A DNA stretch of 64,000 nt. It comes from Streptomyces sp. YIM 130001. GTDB taxonomy: Bacteria; Actinomycetota; Actinomycetes; Streptomycetales; Streptomycetaceae. The translations under genes and the position numbers were made by a program. The stretch spans positions 62,001 to 126,000 of the forward strand of contig NZ_KZ984565.1 of NCBI RefSeq assembly GCF_003574445.1, given 5' to 3'. The notes under the pieces are model-generated. The model did not search any database. It was not told the origin of the DNA and saw nothing but the letters and a program-made list of their open reading frames with translations. Position 1 is the first letter of the stretch; every line of letters starts with the position of its first letter. Below, piece after piece: positions 9,173 to 20,000 of the stretch.

Positions 9173-9607
9173 TCAGGACCCGTCGGGGCACGGGCCGGTC
9201 GACAGGTCCGGTTCGAACGTCACGCGCTCCGTCTCGACGGTGCGTTCCCGCTGGACGAGCGTGATGCACCGGCCGTCGTTGTCGCCCTCCTCGGACACCT
9301 GGATCCAGTAGGTGATGAGGGCCTTGTCGCTGTCGTTGTTCGAGCTGTTCGCGATCCGGACGTGGGGCAGCGGGACGTCGTGCTGCTGGGCGCTGTCCTC
9401 AACGGCCTCGCTCACCCCGTCGCGGACGGTGGCCGATCCGTTGTCGTCGTAGCGTGCCTGCTCGAGGTCGTGCATGGAGTCGTTCACGACCTCCTGCAGC
9501 TCGTCGTCGCTGAGTGTCTTCATGTCCCACAGCACCCAGGCGAAGACGCCGGCCAGGACGAGTGGCAGGGCGAAGAGCGCCAGGAGGGTCCCCCGGTTGA
9601 TCTGCAT
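9173..9607 (-). CDS. Membrane-anchored hypothetical protein
   Basis: 144 aa from the ATG at 9605-9607 (an in-frame ATG at 9641-9643 would add 12 residues). A single N-terminal hydrophobic segment (about residues 7-26, TLLALFALPLVLAGVFAWVL) is followed by an acidic extracytoplasmic part ending in CPDGS, with a second cysteine in DGRCITLV that could form a disulfide. No family recognised. It is divergent from the terpene-type catabolic operon, 165 bp away, with no sign of functional linkage. Confidence 0.7.
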   Translation of the reverse strand: MQINRGTLLALFALPLVLAGVFAWVLWDMKTLSDDELQEVVNDSMHDLEQARYDDNGSATVRDGVSEAVEDSAQQHDVPLPHVRIANSSNNDSDKALITYWIQVSEEGDNDGRCITLVQRERTVETERVTFEPDLSTGPCPDGS

Positions 9608-9695
9608 GGGGCGGGAGCATATGGGGTGAGTTCCGGGAGGCACCAGAGACGGGGTCGGTGGTGGTGGACGGCTCGGTTCGGCGGGCGGAGATTTT

Positions 9696-9711
9696 CAAGC
9701 ACGCGTGCTTG
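9696..9711. promoter_or_regulatory. TetR-type palindromic operator CAAGCACGCGTGCTTG
   Basis: Perfect 16-bp palindrome 61 bp before the first gene of the catabolic operon. It overlaps the -35 element of a candidate promoter, as expected for a repressor site. The TetR gene that ends the same operon (19988-20578) is the natural candidate to bind it. Confidence 0.6.
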
Positions 9712-9737
9712 TTTACCCGTCCGGCAGGTGCCATGCT
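9709..9737 (+). promoter_or_regulatory. Candidate sigma70-type promoter of the catabolic operon
   Basis: TTGTTT (9709-9714), 17-bp spacer, CATGCT (9732-9737), placed 35 bp before the first start codon. The -35 overlaps the end of the palindromic operator. Read by eye only. Confidence 0.4.
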
Positions 9738-9772
9738 CGCCGCACATCGACGTCCCGTGAGGGGAGTGCGCC

Positions 9773-10581
9773 GTGGCCGACCCCGTTCCCGTACTCGACG
9801 ACCTGCGTGCGGAGAGTGCGGAACTCGACGCTCTGGTAGGGGAGTTGGAGCCGGCCGATTGGGCGCGGTCCACTCCGGCGCCGGGGTGGACGGTGGCCCA
9901 TCAGATCGCTCATCTCCTCTGGACGGACGAGGTGGCGCTGATTGCCGCGACCGATCCGGACGCGTTCGCCGAGGAGGTCGAGAAGGCCCTCGTGGCGCCG
10001 CACGAGTTCGTCGACGAGGGGGCCGAGAAGCGTGCCGTACTGCCGCCCGGCGAACTGCTCGCGCGGTGGCGGCAGGGGCGCGACGACCTGCAACGGGCGC
10101 TGCGCGAGGCGCCGCCGGGCACCCGATGCCCCTGGTACGGGCCGCCGATGAGCGTCGCCTCGATGGTGAGCGCGCGCCTCATGGAGACCTGGGCGCACGG
10201 GCAGGACGTGGCCGACGCCCTCGGCGAGCGCCGGACACCCACGGCGAGGCTCCGGCACGTCGCGCGGATCGGCGTACGGGCCCGTGACTATGCGTACGTC
10301 GTACGCGAACTGCCGCCGCCGGACGGGGAGTTCCGTGTCGAGCTGACCGCACCGGACGGCGGCGGGACGTGGAGTTACGGGCCGGTGGACGCGGAGCAGC
10401 GGGTCACCGGCCCCGCAGTCGACTTCTGCCTCCTGGTCACCCAGCGCGCCCACCGCGACGACCTGTCCGTACGGGCCGAGGGCGCCGAGGCGGACCGTTG
10501 GCTCGACATCGCCCAGGCCTTCGCCGGCCCGGCGGGGCAGGGCCGGGAGCCCCAGGGAGCCGAGCCCCCGGACGGCGGGCG

Positions 10582-10585
<4 letters not shown>
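9773..10585 (+). CDS. DinB-fold metal-binding protein (TIGR03084 / maleylpyruvate isomerase-like)
   Basis: 270 aa. The N-terminal part matches the mycothiol-dependent maleylpyruvate isomerase fold: DWARSTPAPGWTVAHQIAHL supplies the first metal-ligand histidines, and LMETWAHGQDVADAL supplies the later His. The C-terminal part (VELTAPDGGGTWSYGP) is the family's small beta domain. In actinomycetes this family (TIGR03084, from memory) sits with AtuA and acyl-CoA carboxylase genes, as here. Likely a thiol-cofactor-dependent step or accessory function in the pathway. It overlaps the next gene by ATGA. Confidence 0.8.
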
Positions 10586-12542
<1,957 letters not shown>

Positions 12543-12561
<19 letters not shown>

Positions 12562-12662
12562 CCGTCCCCGGAGCAACAAGCACGGGCGGCGGCCCCGGGC
12601 TGTCCGCCACGAGGCCCGCAGGAAGAGACACGGCCGTCCCGGAGGAGCTCTTGTGACCGTCC
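12543..12662 (+). repeat. Duplicated stop/ribosome-site/start junction
   Basis: 25-bp direct repeats at 12543-12567 and 12638-12662 (CCCGGAGGAGCT...GTGACCGTCC, 2 mismatches), 95 bp apart. Each carries GGAGGAGC plus a GTGA overlap. The first ends atuA; the second starts the carboxyltransferase. Confidence 0.85.
12558..12656 (+). CDS. Possible 32-aa translationally coupled small ORF
   Basis: A GTG at 12558 overlaps the atuA stop (GTGA), and a TGA at 12654-12656 overlaps the GTG of the carboxyltransferase. The frame encodes a Gly/Ala/Thr-rich 32-residue peptide starting VTVPGATS and ending VPEELL, which echoes the IPEELL end of AtuA. It is created by a duplicated junction (12543-12567 and 12638-12662). 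It may only keep ribosomes running to the next gene; no function is claimed. Confidence 0.35.
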
Positions 12663-14251
12663 TGCCCACCGCGCTCGACCCCGCGGCACCGGAGTTCGCC
12701 GAGCGGCGCGAGGCGATGCTCGGCAAGCTCGCCGAGCTCGACGCCGAGCACGCCAAGGCCCTGGCGGGCGGCGGCGAGAAGTACGTGGACCGGCACCGGG
12801 GCCGCGGCAAACTGCTGGCCCGGGAGCGGATCGAGCTGCTGCTCGACCCGGACACCCCGTTCCTCGAGCTGTCGCCGCTCGCCGCCTGGGGCAGCGACTA
12901 CCCGGTCGGCGCCTCGATGGTCACCGGTATCGGCGTCATCGAGGGCGTCGAGTGCCTGATCACCGCCAACGACCCGACCGTACGCGGCGGAGCCAGCAAC
13001 CCCTGGACGCTGAAGAAGGCCTTCCGCGCCCACGAGATCTCCTACGCGAACCGGCTGCCGTCCATCCACCTCGTGGAGTCCGGCGGCGCGGACCTGCCCA
13101 GCCAGAAGGAGATCTTCATCCCGGGCGGTGCCCTCTTCAAACACCTCACCCAGTCCTCGGCGGCCGGCATCCCGACCGTCGCGGTGGTGTTCGGGAACTC
13201 GACCGCGGGCGGGGCGTACGTACCGGGCCTCTGCGACCACGTGATCATGGTCGAGGAGCGGGCGAAGGTCTTCCTCGGCGGTCCGCCCCTGGTCAAGATG
13301 GCCACCGGCGAGGAGAGCGACGACGAATCGCTCGGCGGCGCCGGGATGCACGCGCGCGTGTCCGGCCTCGCGGACTATCTCGCCGCCGACGAACCCGACG
13401 CGCTGCGCCAGACCCGACGGGTCGTCGCCCGCCTCAACCACCGCAAGGCGGAAGCCGATCCGGTACCGGGCGCCGCGCCGAAGTACGACGAGGAGGAGCT
13501 CCTCGGCATCGTGCCCGAGGACCTGAAGATCCCCTTCGACCCCCGCGAGGTCGTCGCGCGGATCGTGGACGGTTCGGACTTCGACGAGTTCAAGCCGCGC
13601 TACGGGCCGAGCCTGGTGACGGGTTGGGCGGAGCTGCACGGCTACCCCGTGGGGATCCTGGCCAATGCGCAGGGCGTGCTGTTCAGCGAGGAGTCGCAGA
13701 AGGCCGCCCAGTTCATCCAGTTGGCCAACCAGCGCGACATCCCGCTGCTCTTCCTGCACAACACCACCGGCTACATGGTCGGCAAGGAGTACGAGCAGGG
13801 CGGCATCATCAAGCACGGCGCGATGATGATCAATGCCGTGTCCAACTCCCGGGTCCCGCACCTGTCCGTGCTCCTCGGCTCCTCCTACGGGGCGGGTCAC
13901 TACGGGATGTGCGGGCGGGCGTACGATCCGCGGTTCCTGTTCGCCTGGCCCAGCGCCAAGTCCGCCGTGATGGGGCCTCAGCAGCTGGCCGGCGTCCTGT
14001 CGATCGTCGCCCGGCAGTCGGCCGCCGCCAAGGGGCAGCCGTACGACGACGAGGCGGACGCGGGACTGCGCGCCATGGTGGAGCAGCAGATCGAGTCCGA
14101 GTCGCTGCCGATGTTCCTGTCCGGGCGGCTCTACGACGACGGGGTCATCGATCCCCGTGACACACGCACCGTTCTCGGCCTCTGCCTGTCCGCGATCCAC
14201 ACCGCGCCCGTCGAGGGCGCACGCGGCGGCTTCGGCGTCTTCCGGATGTGA
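12653..14251 (+). CDS. Acyl-CoA carboxylase, carboxyltransferase (beta) subunit
   Basis: 532 aa from a GTG. This is a full-length carboxyltransferase with N- and C-crotonase halves: the N half has DRHRGRGKLLARERIELLLD and VFGNSTAGGAYVPGL (oxyanion hole region); the C half has FIQLANQRDIPLLFLHNTTGYMVG and SYGAGHYGMCGRAYDPRFLF. Length and motifs fit methylcrotonyl-/geranyl-CoA carboxylase beta (LiuB/AtuC type) better than propionyl-CoA types. It works with the biotin carboxylase subunit encoded next. Next to AtuA, a geranyl-CoA-like branched enoyl-CoA is the probable substrate (inference). A duplicated junction precedes it. Confidence 0.92.
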   Translation: MTVLPTALDPAAPEFAERREAMLGKLAELDAEHAKALAGGGEKYVDRHRGRGKLLARERIELLLDPDTPFLELSPLAAWGSDYPVGASMVTGIGVIEGVECLITANDPTVRGGASNPWTLKKAFRAHEISYANRLPSIHLVESGGADLPSQKEIFIPGGALFKHLTQSSAAGIPTVAVVFGNSTAGGAYVPGLCDHVIMVEERAKVFLGGPPLVKMATGEESDDESLGGAGMHARVSGLADYLAADEPDALRQTRRVVARLNHRKAEADPVPGAAPKYDEEELLGIVPEDLKIPFDPREVVARIVDGSDFDEFKPRYGPSLVTGWAELHGYPVGILANAQGVLFSEESQKAAQFIQLANQRDIPLLFLHNTTGYMVGKEYEQGGIIKHGAMMINAVSNSRVPHLSVLLGSSYGAGHYGMCGRAYDPRFLFAWPSAKSAVMGPQQLAGVLSIVARQSAAAKGQPYDDEADAGLRAMVEQQIESESLPMFLSGRLYDDGVIDPRDTRTVLGLCLSAIHTAPVEGARGGFGVFRM

Positions 14252-14303
14252 GGGACGACCACCACATGACCGCAGGTGAGGAACGACAACCACATGACTG
14301 CTG
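14248..14303 (+). repeat. Tandem duplication of a translation start region
   Basis: Two abutting 28-bp units (14248-14275 and 14276-14303; 24 of 28 positions identical), each with GTGAGG and CACATGAC. The first copy leaves an out-of-frame decoy ATG at 14266 that opens only 12 codons, ending TGCTGA. The second holds the ATG at 14294 of the biotin carboxylase. Confidence 0.85.
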
Positions 14304-16348
14304 AATCCGCGGGCGGCCGAGGGAACGCTCTCGAGGCGACCTCCGGCCCGGCCTCCGAACCGACCCCCGGCATGCACACGATCCGCACCGTCCTGGTCGC
14401 CAACCGCGGCGAGATCGCCTGCCGCGTCTTCCGTACCTGCCGTGAACTGGGCATCGGCACCGCCGCCGTGTACTCCGACGCCGACGCGGACGCGCTGCAC
14501 GTGCGCGAGGCCGACACGGCCGTACGGCTGCCGGGCAGCGCGCCGGGGGACACCTATCTGCGCGGCGACCTCCTGGTGGAGGCCGCGCTCGCGGTCGGTG
14601 CGGACGCCGTGCATCCGGGCTACGGATTCCTCTCCGAGAACGCGGAGTTCGCCCGCGCCGTCCTGGACGCCGGACTCGTCTGGATCGGCCCGCCACCGGC
14701 GGCCATCGACTCCATGGCGTACAAGACCGAGGCGAAACGCATCATGCGTGCCGCCGGGCTCCCGCTGTTCGACGCGCTCGACCCGGAGGCCGTGACGGCC
14801 GACGATCTGCCGGTCCTGGTGAAGGCGTCGGCGGGCGGCGGCGGCCGGGGCATGCGGATCGTGCGGGAACTCGACGCCCTTGAAGGGCAGTTGAAGGCGG
14901 CCTCGGCGGAGGCGGAGAGCGCCTTCGGGGACGGGCAGGTGTTCGTCGAGCCCTACGTGGAGCGCGGCCGGCATGTCGAGGTGCAGGTGCTCGCCGACCG
15001 GTACGGCGGCATCTGGACGCTCGGCACCCGCGACTGCTCGCTGCAGCGGCGCCACCAGAAGGTCGTCGAGGAGGCGCACGCGCCCGGCCTCGGCGCGCGT
15101 CTGGAGCGGGAGGTCGAGCGGGCCGCGACGGCGGCCGCCAGGGCCATCGACTACGTCGGCGCCGGCACCGTCGAGTTCCTGGTCTCGGGAGAGCGTGCGT
15201 ACTTCCTGGAGATGAACACTCGGCTGCAAGTCGAACACCCCGTCACCGAGGCGGTGTTCGACCTCGATCTGGTGCGGTGGCAGCTGCGCGTCGCCGAGGG
15301 CGCCCCGCTGCCCGAGGCTTCGCCGGTCCCTCGGGCGCACGCCATCGAGGCCCGCCTCTACGCCGAGGACCCGGCCCGCGGCTGGGCGCCCCAGGCCGGC
15401 ACCCTGCACCGCCTCGACGTGCCGACCGGGCGCGACGTCTGGGTCGACACCGGATACGCCGACGGCGACGAGATCGGTGTGCACTACGACCCGATGCTCG
15501 CCAAGGTCATCGCCCGCGGCGCCACCCGCGCCGACGCCGCCCGGGGGCTCGCGGCCACCTTGGAACGCACCGTGATCCACGGCCCCGTCACCAACCGCGA
15601 CCTGCTCGTACGCACTCTCAGGCACCCCGCCTTCCTCGCCGGCGACGTCCACACCGGCTTCTACGACGACCACTTGGACGCCCTCACCGCAGCGGCCGAC
15701 GACGGCTTCGCCCGGCACGCCGCGCTCGCCGCGGCGCTGGCCGACGGGCACGGCCGCTCCCGGCTCGGCGGCTGGCGCAACCTGCCGTCCGTACCGCAGG
15801 CCAAGCGCTACCGCGGCGAGCCGGACGGCATCGAGTTCGAGGTGCGCTACCGGATCACCCGCGACGGGCTGCGGTTGCCGGACGAAGGGGACGGCCGGGA
15901 GGACGTGCGCGGCGCCCCGCGCGAGGTGCGGCTCGTGAGGGCGGAACGTGACCGCACCGTCCTCGAAGTCGACGGCGTACGGCACGAGTTCGGCGTCGTG
16001 CGACACGGCGACCGCGTGTATGTGGACACCGCCACGCGCGCGTGGACCTTCACCGCGCTGCCCCGCTTCCCCGACCCCGTGGAGCAGCGCGCCCCAGGTT
16101 CGCTGCTCGCTCCCATGCCCGGCACCGTCGTCCGGGTCGCCGACGGGCTCGCCGCGGGCGACGCCGTGCGGGCGGGTGCGCCGCTGCTCTGGCTGGAGGC
16201 GATGAAGATGGAGCACCGCATCGTCGCGCCCGTCACCGGCACCCTCACCGCCCTGCACGCCGCCCCCGGCCGTCAGGTCGAGGTCGGCACCCTGCTCGCC
16301 GTCGTACAGCCCGCGGACGAGGCCGGGGACGGCCCGCCCAACCGCTGA
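14294..16348 (+). CDS. Acyl-CoA carboxylase, biotin carboxylase/BCCP (alpha) subunit
   Basis: 684 aa. Biotin carboxylase N-domain (RTVLVANRGEIACRVFRTCR, HPGYGFLSENAEFA), ATP-grasp (VLVKASAGGGGRGMRIV), catalytic DCSLQRRHQKVVEEAHAP and EMNTRLQVEHPVTE, and a BT-type middle domain. The C-terminal biotinyl domain has LEAMKMEHRI, whose lysine is biotinylated. The layout matches LiuD/AtuF. The ATG at 14294 lies in the second copy of a duplicated start region; an internal ATG (MHTIRTVLVANRGE, residue 27 of this protein) is nearer the usual family start, so the N-terminus is uncertain. Partner of the preceding carboxyltransferase. Confidence 0.92.
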   Translation: MTAESAGGRGNALEATSGPASEPTPGMHTIRTVLVANRGEIACRVFRTCRELGIGTAAVYSDADADALHVREADTAVRLPGSAPGDTYLRGDLLVEAALAVGADAVHPGYGFLSENAEFARAVLDAGLVWIGPPPAAIDSMAYKTEAKRIMRAAGLPLFDALDPEAVTADDLPVLVKASAGGGGRGMRIVRELDALEGQLKAASAEAESAFGDGQVFVEPYVERGRHVEVQVLADRYGGIWTLGTRDCSLQRRHQKVVEEAHAPGLGARLEREVERAATAAARAIDYVGAGTVEFLVSGERAYFLEMNTRLQVEHPVTEAVFDLDLVRWQLRVAEGAPLPEASPVPRAHAIEARLYAEDPARGWAPQAGTLHRLDVPTGRDVWVDTGYADGDEIGVHYDPMLAKVIARGATRADAARGLAATLERTVIHGPVTNRDLLVRTLRHPAFLAGDVHTGFYDDHLDALTAAADDGFARHAALAAALADGHGRSRLGGWRNLPSVPQAKRYRGEPDGIEFEVRYRITRDGLRLPDEGDGREDVRGAPREVRLVRAERDRTVLEVDGVRHEFGVVRHGDRVYVDTATRAWTFTALPRFPDPVEQRAPGSLLAPMPGTVVRVADGLAAGDAVRAGAPLLWLEAMKMEHRIVAPVTGTLTALHAAPGRQVEVGTLLAVVQPADEAGDGPPNR

Positions 16349-16412
16349 GCCACCGGCGCCCGTACACGGACAGCCCGCCCCCGCACCGCCCGACGCACAG
16401 GAGGACCGCCGT

Positions 16413-17588
16413 ATGAGTACCGCCAGCACCGTCGTGGAGACCGAGGAGCAGCAGGCTCTCAGGGCCGCCGTCGCCGCTCTCGGCAAGCGGTACGGACGCG
16501 AGTACCTGACCCGTCTCGTACGCGAGCAGGGCCACCCCGCCGAGCTGTGGGCCGACGCCGCGGAGCTCGGCTACCTGGGCGTCAACCTGCCCGAGGAGTA
16601 CGGCGGAGGAGGCGGCGGCATCACTGAACTCTCCATAGTCCTCGAGGAGTTGGGCACCGCGGGCTGTCCGCTCCTGATGATGGTCGTCTCACCCGCCATC
16701 TGCGGCACGGTGATCTCCCGGTTCGGCACCGAGGAGCAGAAGCGGCACTGGCTGCCGGGCCTCGCGGACGGCACGCTCACCATGGCGTTCGGCATCACCG
16801 AGCCCGACGCCGGCTCCAACTCGCACCGGATCACCACCACCGCGCGGCGCGACGGGGACGCGTGGGTGCTCACCGGCCGCAAGGTCTTCGTCTCAGGGGT
16901 CGACATCGCCGATGCCACCTTGATCGTCGGCCGCACCGAGGATGCCCGCACCGGTCGCCTCAAGCCCTGCCTGTTCATCGTCCCGCGCGACGCCGAGGGC
17001 TTCGGACGCCACCCGATCGAGATGGAACTGCAGGCGGCCGAGAAGCAGTTCGAGCTGGTCCTCGACGATGTACGGCTGCCTTCGGACGCGCTGGTGGGTG
17101 GGGAAGCGGACACGGGACTGCTGCAGCTGTTCGCCGGGCTCAACCCCGAGCGCATCATGACCGCCGCCTTCGCCATCGGCATGGGCCGCTACGCCCTCGC
17201 CCGCGCCGTCACGTACGCCAAGGAGCGCAGCGTCTGGAAGGACGCCGCGATCGGCAGCCACCAGGCCATCGCGCATCCGCTCGCGCAGGCCCATATCGAT
17301 CTGGAGCTGGCCCGCCTGATGATGCAGAGGGCGGCCCATCTCTACGACGCGGGCGACGACGCGGCAGCGGGCGAGGCCGCCAACATGGCGAAGTACGCGG
17401 CCGCCGAGGCCTGCGTGAAGGCCGTCGACCAATCCGTGCACACGCTGGGTGGCAACGGCCTCACACGGGAGTACGGTCTTGCCTCACTCATCACCGCGTC
17501 CCGGGTGGCGCGGATCGCCCCCGTCAGCCGCGAGATGATCCTCAACTACGTGTCCCACCAGACCCTCGGGCTCCCCAAGTCGTACTGA
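16413..17588 (+). CDS. Acyl-CoA dehydrogenase
   Basis: 391 aa, normal length. N-terminal helical domain with LGYLGVNLPEEYGG, central beta domain with MAFGITEPDAGSNSH (FAD/substrate motif), and a C-terminal domain with YAKERSVWKDAAIGSHQAIAHPLA and VHTLGGNGLTREYGLASL. The late REYGLA segment is where catalytic or FAD-contact residues lie in this family. In the operon it would form the 2,3-double bond before carboxylation, the role of citronellyl-CoA dehydrogenase AtuD or isovaleryl-CoA dehydrogenase. ATG at 16413 behind AGGAGGACCGCC. Confidence 0.92.
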   Translation: MSTASTVVETEEQQALRAAVAALGKRYGREYLTRLVREQGHPAELWADAAELGYLGVNLPEEYGGGGGGITELSIVLEELGTAGCPLLMMVVSPAICGTVISRFGTEEQKRHWLPGLADGTLTMAFGITEPDAGSNSHRITTTARRDGDAWVLTGRKVFVSGVDIADATLIVGRTEDARTGRLKPCLFIVPRDAEGFGRHPIEMELQAAEKQFELVLDDVRLPSDALVGGEADTGLLQLFAGLNPERIMTAAFAIGMGRYALARAVTYAKERSVWKDAAIGSHQAIAHPLAQAHIDLELARLMMQRAAHLYDAGDDAAAGEAANMAKYAAAEACVKAVDQSVHTLGGNGLTREYGLASLITASRVARIAPVSREMILNYVSHQTLGLPKSY

Positions 17589-17650
17589 GCCCCAGGGGCC
17601 GCCCCCACCCCGTCCGGCAAGGTTCGCCCCCGTCCGCCCCTGGAGGGACC

Positions 17651-19207
17651 GTGTTCCGCAGTCAGTACGCAGACGTCCCCGCCCTCGACGAACCCATCCA
17701 CGACGCCGTGCTCGGCCGGGCGGCCGAGTTCGGTGACACCCCCGCGCTGATCGACGGAGTCGCCGGCACCACCGTCACGTACGCCCAACTGGACACCTTC
17801 CACCGGCGGATCGCCGCCGCGCTCGCGGAGTCCGGGCTGCGCAAGGGCGACGTGCTCGCCCTGCACAGCCCGAACACGGTCGCCTATCCGGCGGTGTTCT
17901 ACGCGGCCACGCGCGCGGGCGCGGCGGTCACCACGGTCCATCCGCTGGCCACACCCGACGAGTTCGCGAAGCAGCTCACCGACTCGGGCGCGACCTGGAT
18001 CGTCACCGTGTCCCCGCTCCTGGACAGCGCCCGCGAGGCCGCACGGATCGCCGGCGGCATCCGCGAGATCCTCGTCTGCGACCAGGCGGAGGGCCATCGC
18101 AGCATCCTCGACATGCTCGGCTCCACCGCGCCCGACCCCGACGTCGTCGTCGACCCGGAGGACATCGCCGCCCTGCCGTACTCCTCGGGCACCACCGGCA
18201 TCCCCAAGGGCGTGATGCTCACCCACCGCTCCATCGCCACCAACCTGGCCCAGCTGCACCCCACGATGCCCGTCGGCGAGGGGGCGCGGATCCTCGCCGT
18301 CCTGCCCTTCTTCCACATCTACGGCCTCACCGCCTTGATGAACGCCCCGCTGCGGCACGGCGCCACCGTCGTCGTACTGCCGCGCTTCGAGCTCGAGACG
18401 TTCCTGGGTGCCGTCGAGGAGCACCGCATCACCGGCCTGTACGTCGCCCCGCCGATCGTCCTCGCCCTCGCCAAGCACCCCGCGGTCTCCGCGTACGACC
18501 TGTCCTCCCTGGAGTTCATCGTCAGCGCCGCCGCCCCGCTGGACGCCGCGCTCGCCGCCGCCTGCTCCGAACGGCTCGGACTGCCGCCGGTCGGCCAGGC
18601 GTACGGCATGACGGAACTCTCGCCCGGCACCCACGTCGTCCCGCTCGGTGCGCAGAACCCGCCGCCCGGTACGGTCGGCAAGCTCATCGCCTCCACCGAG
18701 ATGCGCATCGTGTCCCTCGACGATCCGGCGAAGGACCTGCCGGCCGGCGAGCGCGGCGAGATCCTCATCCGCGGCCCCCAGGTCATGAAGGGCTACCTCG
18801 GCAGGCCGGAGGCGACCGCCGACATGATCGACGCCGACGGGTGGGTGCACACCGGGGACGTGGGTGAAGTGGACGACGACGGCTGGCTGTTCGTCGTCGA
18901 CCGCGTCAAGGAGCTCATCAAGTACAAGGGCTTTCAGGTGGCTCCCGCCGAGCTGGAGGCGCTGCTGCTCACCCACCGCGACATCGCCGACGCCGCGGTG
19001 ATCGGCGTCCTCGACGAGGACGGCAACGAACTGCCGAAGGCCTACGTCGTACGACAGCCGGGCAGTGGACTCACCGCGGGGCGTGTCACCGACTACGTGG
19101 CCGAACGCGTCAGCCCGTACAAGAAGGTCCGGCGGGTGGAGTTCATCGACGCGGTGCCGCGTGCCGCGAGCGGAAAGATCCTCCGCCGCGAACTGCGGGA
19201 CCGTTAG
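17651..19207 (+). CDS. AMP-forming acyl-CoA ligase (4-coumarate:CoA ligase type)
   Basis: 518 aa from a GTG at 17651 behind TGGAGGGACC. Carries the adenylation motifs: P-loop LPYSSGTTGIPKGVMLTHRS, YGMTELSPGTH, the GWVHTGDVGEVDDDGWLFVV aspartate motif and the catalytic lysine motif PRAASGKILRREL. It activates a carboxylic acid to the CoA thioester that feeds the dehydrogenase and carboxylase. The family members are often annotated as 4-coumarate ligase, but the operon points to a branched aliphatic or terpenoid acid (inference). Confidence 0.9.
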   Translation: MFRSQYADVPALDEPIHDAVLGRAAEFGDTPALIDGVAGTTVTYAQLDTFHRRIAAALAESGLRKGDVLALHSPNTVAYPAVFYAATRAGAAVTTVHPLATPDEFAKQLTDSGATWIVTVSPLLDSAREAARIAGGIREILVCDQAEGHRSILDMLGSTAPDPDVVVDPEDIAALPYSSGTTGIPKGVMLTHRSIATNLAQLHPTMPVGEGARILAVLPFFHIYGLTALMNAPLRHGATVVVLPRFELETFLGAVEEHRITGLYVAPPIVLALAKHPAVSAYDLSSLEFIVSAAAPLDAALAAACSERLGLPPVGQAYGMTELSPGTHVVPLGAQNPPPGTVGKLIASTEMRIVSLDDPAKDLPAGERGEILIRGPQVMKGYLGRPEATADMIDADGWVHTGDVGEVDDDGWLFVVDRVKELIKYKGFQVAPAELEALLLTHRDIADAAVIGVLDEDGNELPKAYVVRQPGSGLTAGRVTDYVAERVSPYKKVRRVEFIDAVPRAASGKILRRELRDR

Positions 19208-19271
19208 CGTCTGTTGACCGGGCGGACGCAGGCCGATGGGCGCGGGCCGCACCACCGAGGGAGAACAGCAC

Positions 19272-20000
19272 GTGATCAAGCACAGTCACAGCCGGGGCGT
19301 CAGCACCCTGACCCTGGACGCCCCGGCCCGCCGCAACGCCCTGTCGGGACCGCTGGTGGAGGCGCTCACCAAGGCGCTCGCCGACTGCGGCAGCGACGCG
19401 CGGGTACGAGCCGTCGTGCTCAGCCACACCGGCGAGACGTTCTGCGCCGGAGCGGACCTCAAGGAGCCCTGCAGCCCGTACGCGTTCGTCGCCCTGATGC
19501 GGCAGATCGTGGAGCTGCCCAAGCCCGTCGTCGCACGCGTCGACGGGCACGTACGGGCCGGCGGCCTCGGCCTGCTCGCCGCCTGCGACCTCGCGCTCGC
19601 CTCGCGCCGCTCGGACTTCGCGCTCACCGAGGTGCGGATCGGGGTCGCGCCGGCGGTGATCTCGCTGACGCTTCTGCCACGCATGGACCCGCGCGCGGTC
19701 GAGCGGTACTACCTCACGGGCGAACGCTTCGACGCCGAGCGGGCCGCCGCGACCGGTCTGCTCACCGAGACCGCCGACGACGTCGACGCCGCCCTCGGCG
19801 GCGTCCTCGAGTCGTTCCGCACGGCGGCACCCGGCGCACTGGCCGAGGCGAAGAAGCTGGTCACCGCCAGAGTCCTCGAGGCCTTCGACGAGCACGCGGA
19901 GGACTACGTCCGGCGCTCCGCGACGCTGTTCGCGTCCGCCGACGCCCGCGAGGGCATGACCGCCTTCCTCGAACGACGGGACCCTGCATGGCTGTTGTGA
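19272..20000 (+). CDS. Enoyl-CoA hydratase/isomerase (crotonase fold)
   Basis: 242 aa from a GTG at 19272 (GAGGGAGAACAGCAC precedes); an upstream ATG at 19236 would add 12 residues without a good ribosome site. Crotonase motifs: TLDAPARRNALSGPLV, GETFCAGADLKE (oxyanion hole) and RVDGHVRAGGLGLLAACDLALAS (second oxyanion-hole glycine). It probably hydrates the carboxylated glutaconyl-CoA product, as LiuC or AtuE do. The TetR gene starts inside its last codons. Confidence 0.88.
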   Translation: MIKHSHSRGVSTLTLDAPARRNALSGPLVEALTKALADCGSDARVRAVVLSHTGETFCAGADLKEPCSPYAFVALMRQIVELPKPVVARVDGHVRAGGLGLLAACDLALASRRSDFALTEVRIGVAPAVISLTLLPRMDPRAVERYYLTGERFDAERAAATGLLTETADDVDAALGGVLESFRTAAPGALAEAKKLVTARVLEAFDEHAEDYVRRSATLFASADAREGMTAFLERRDPAWLL

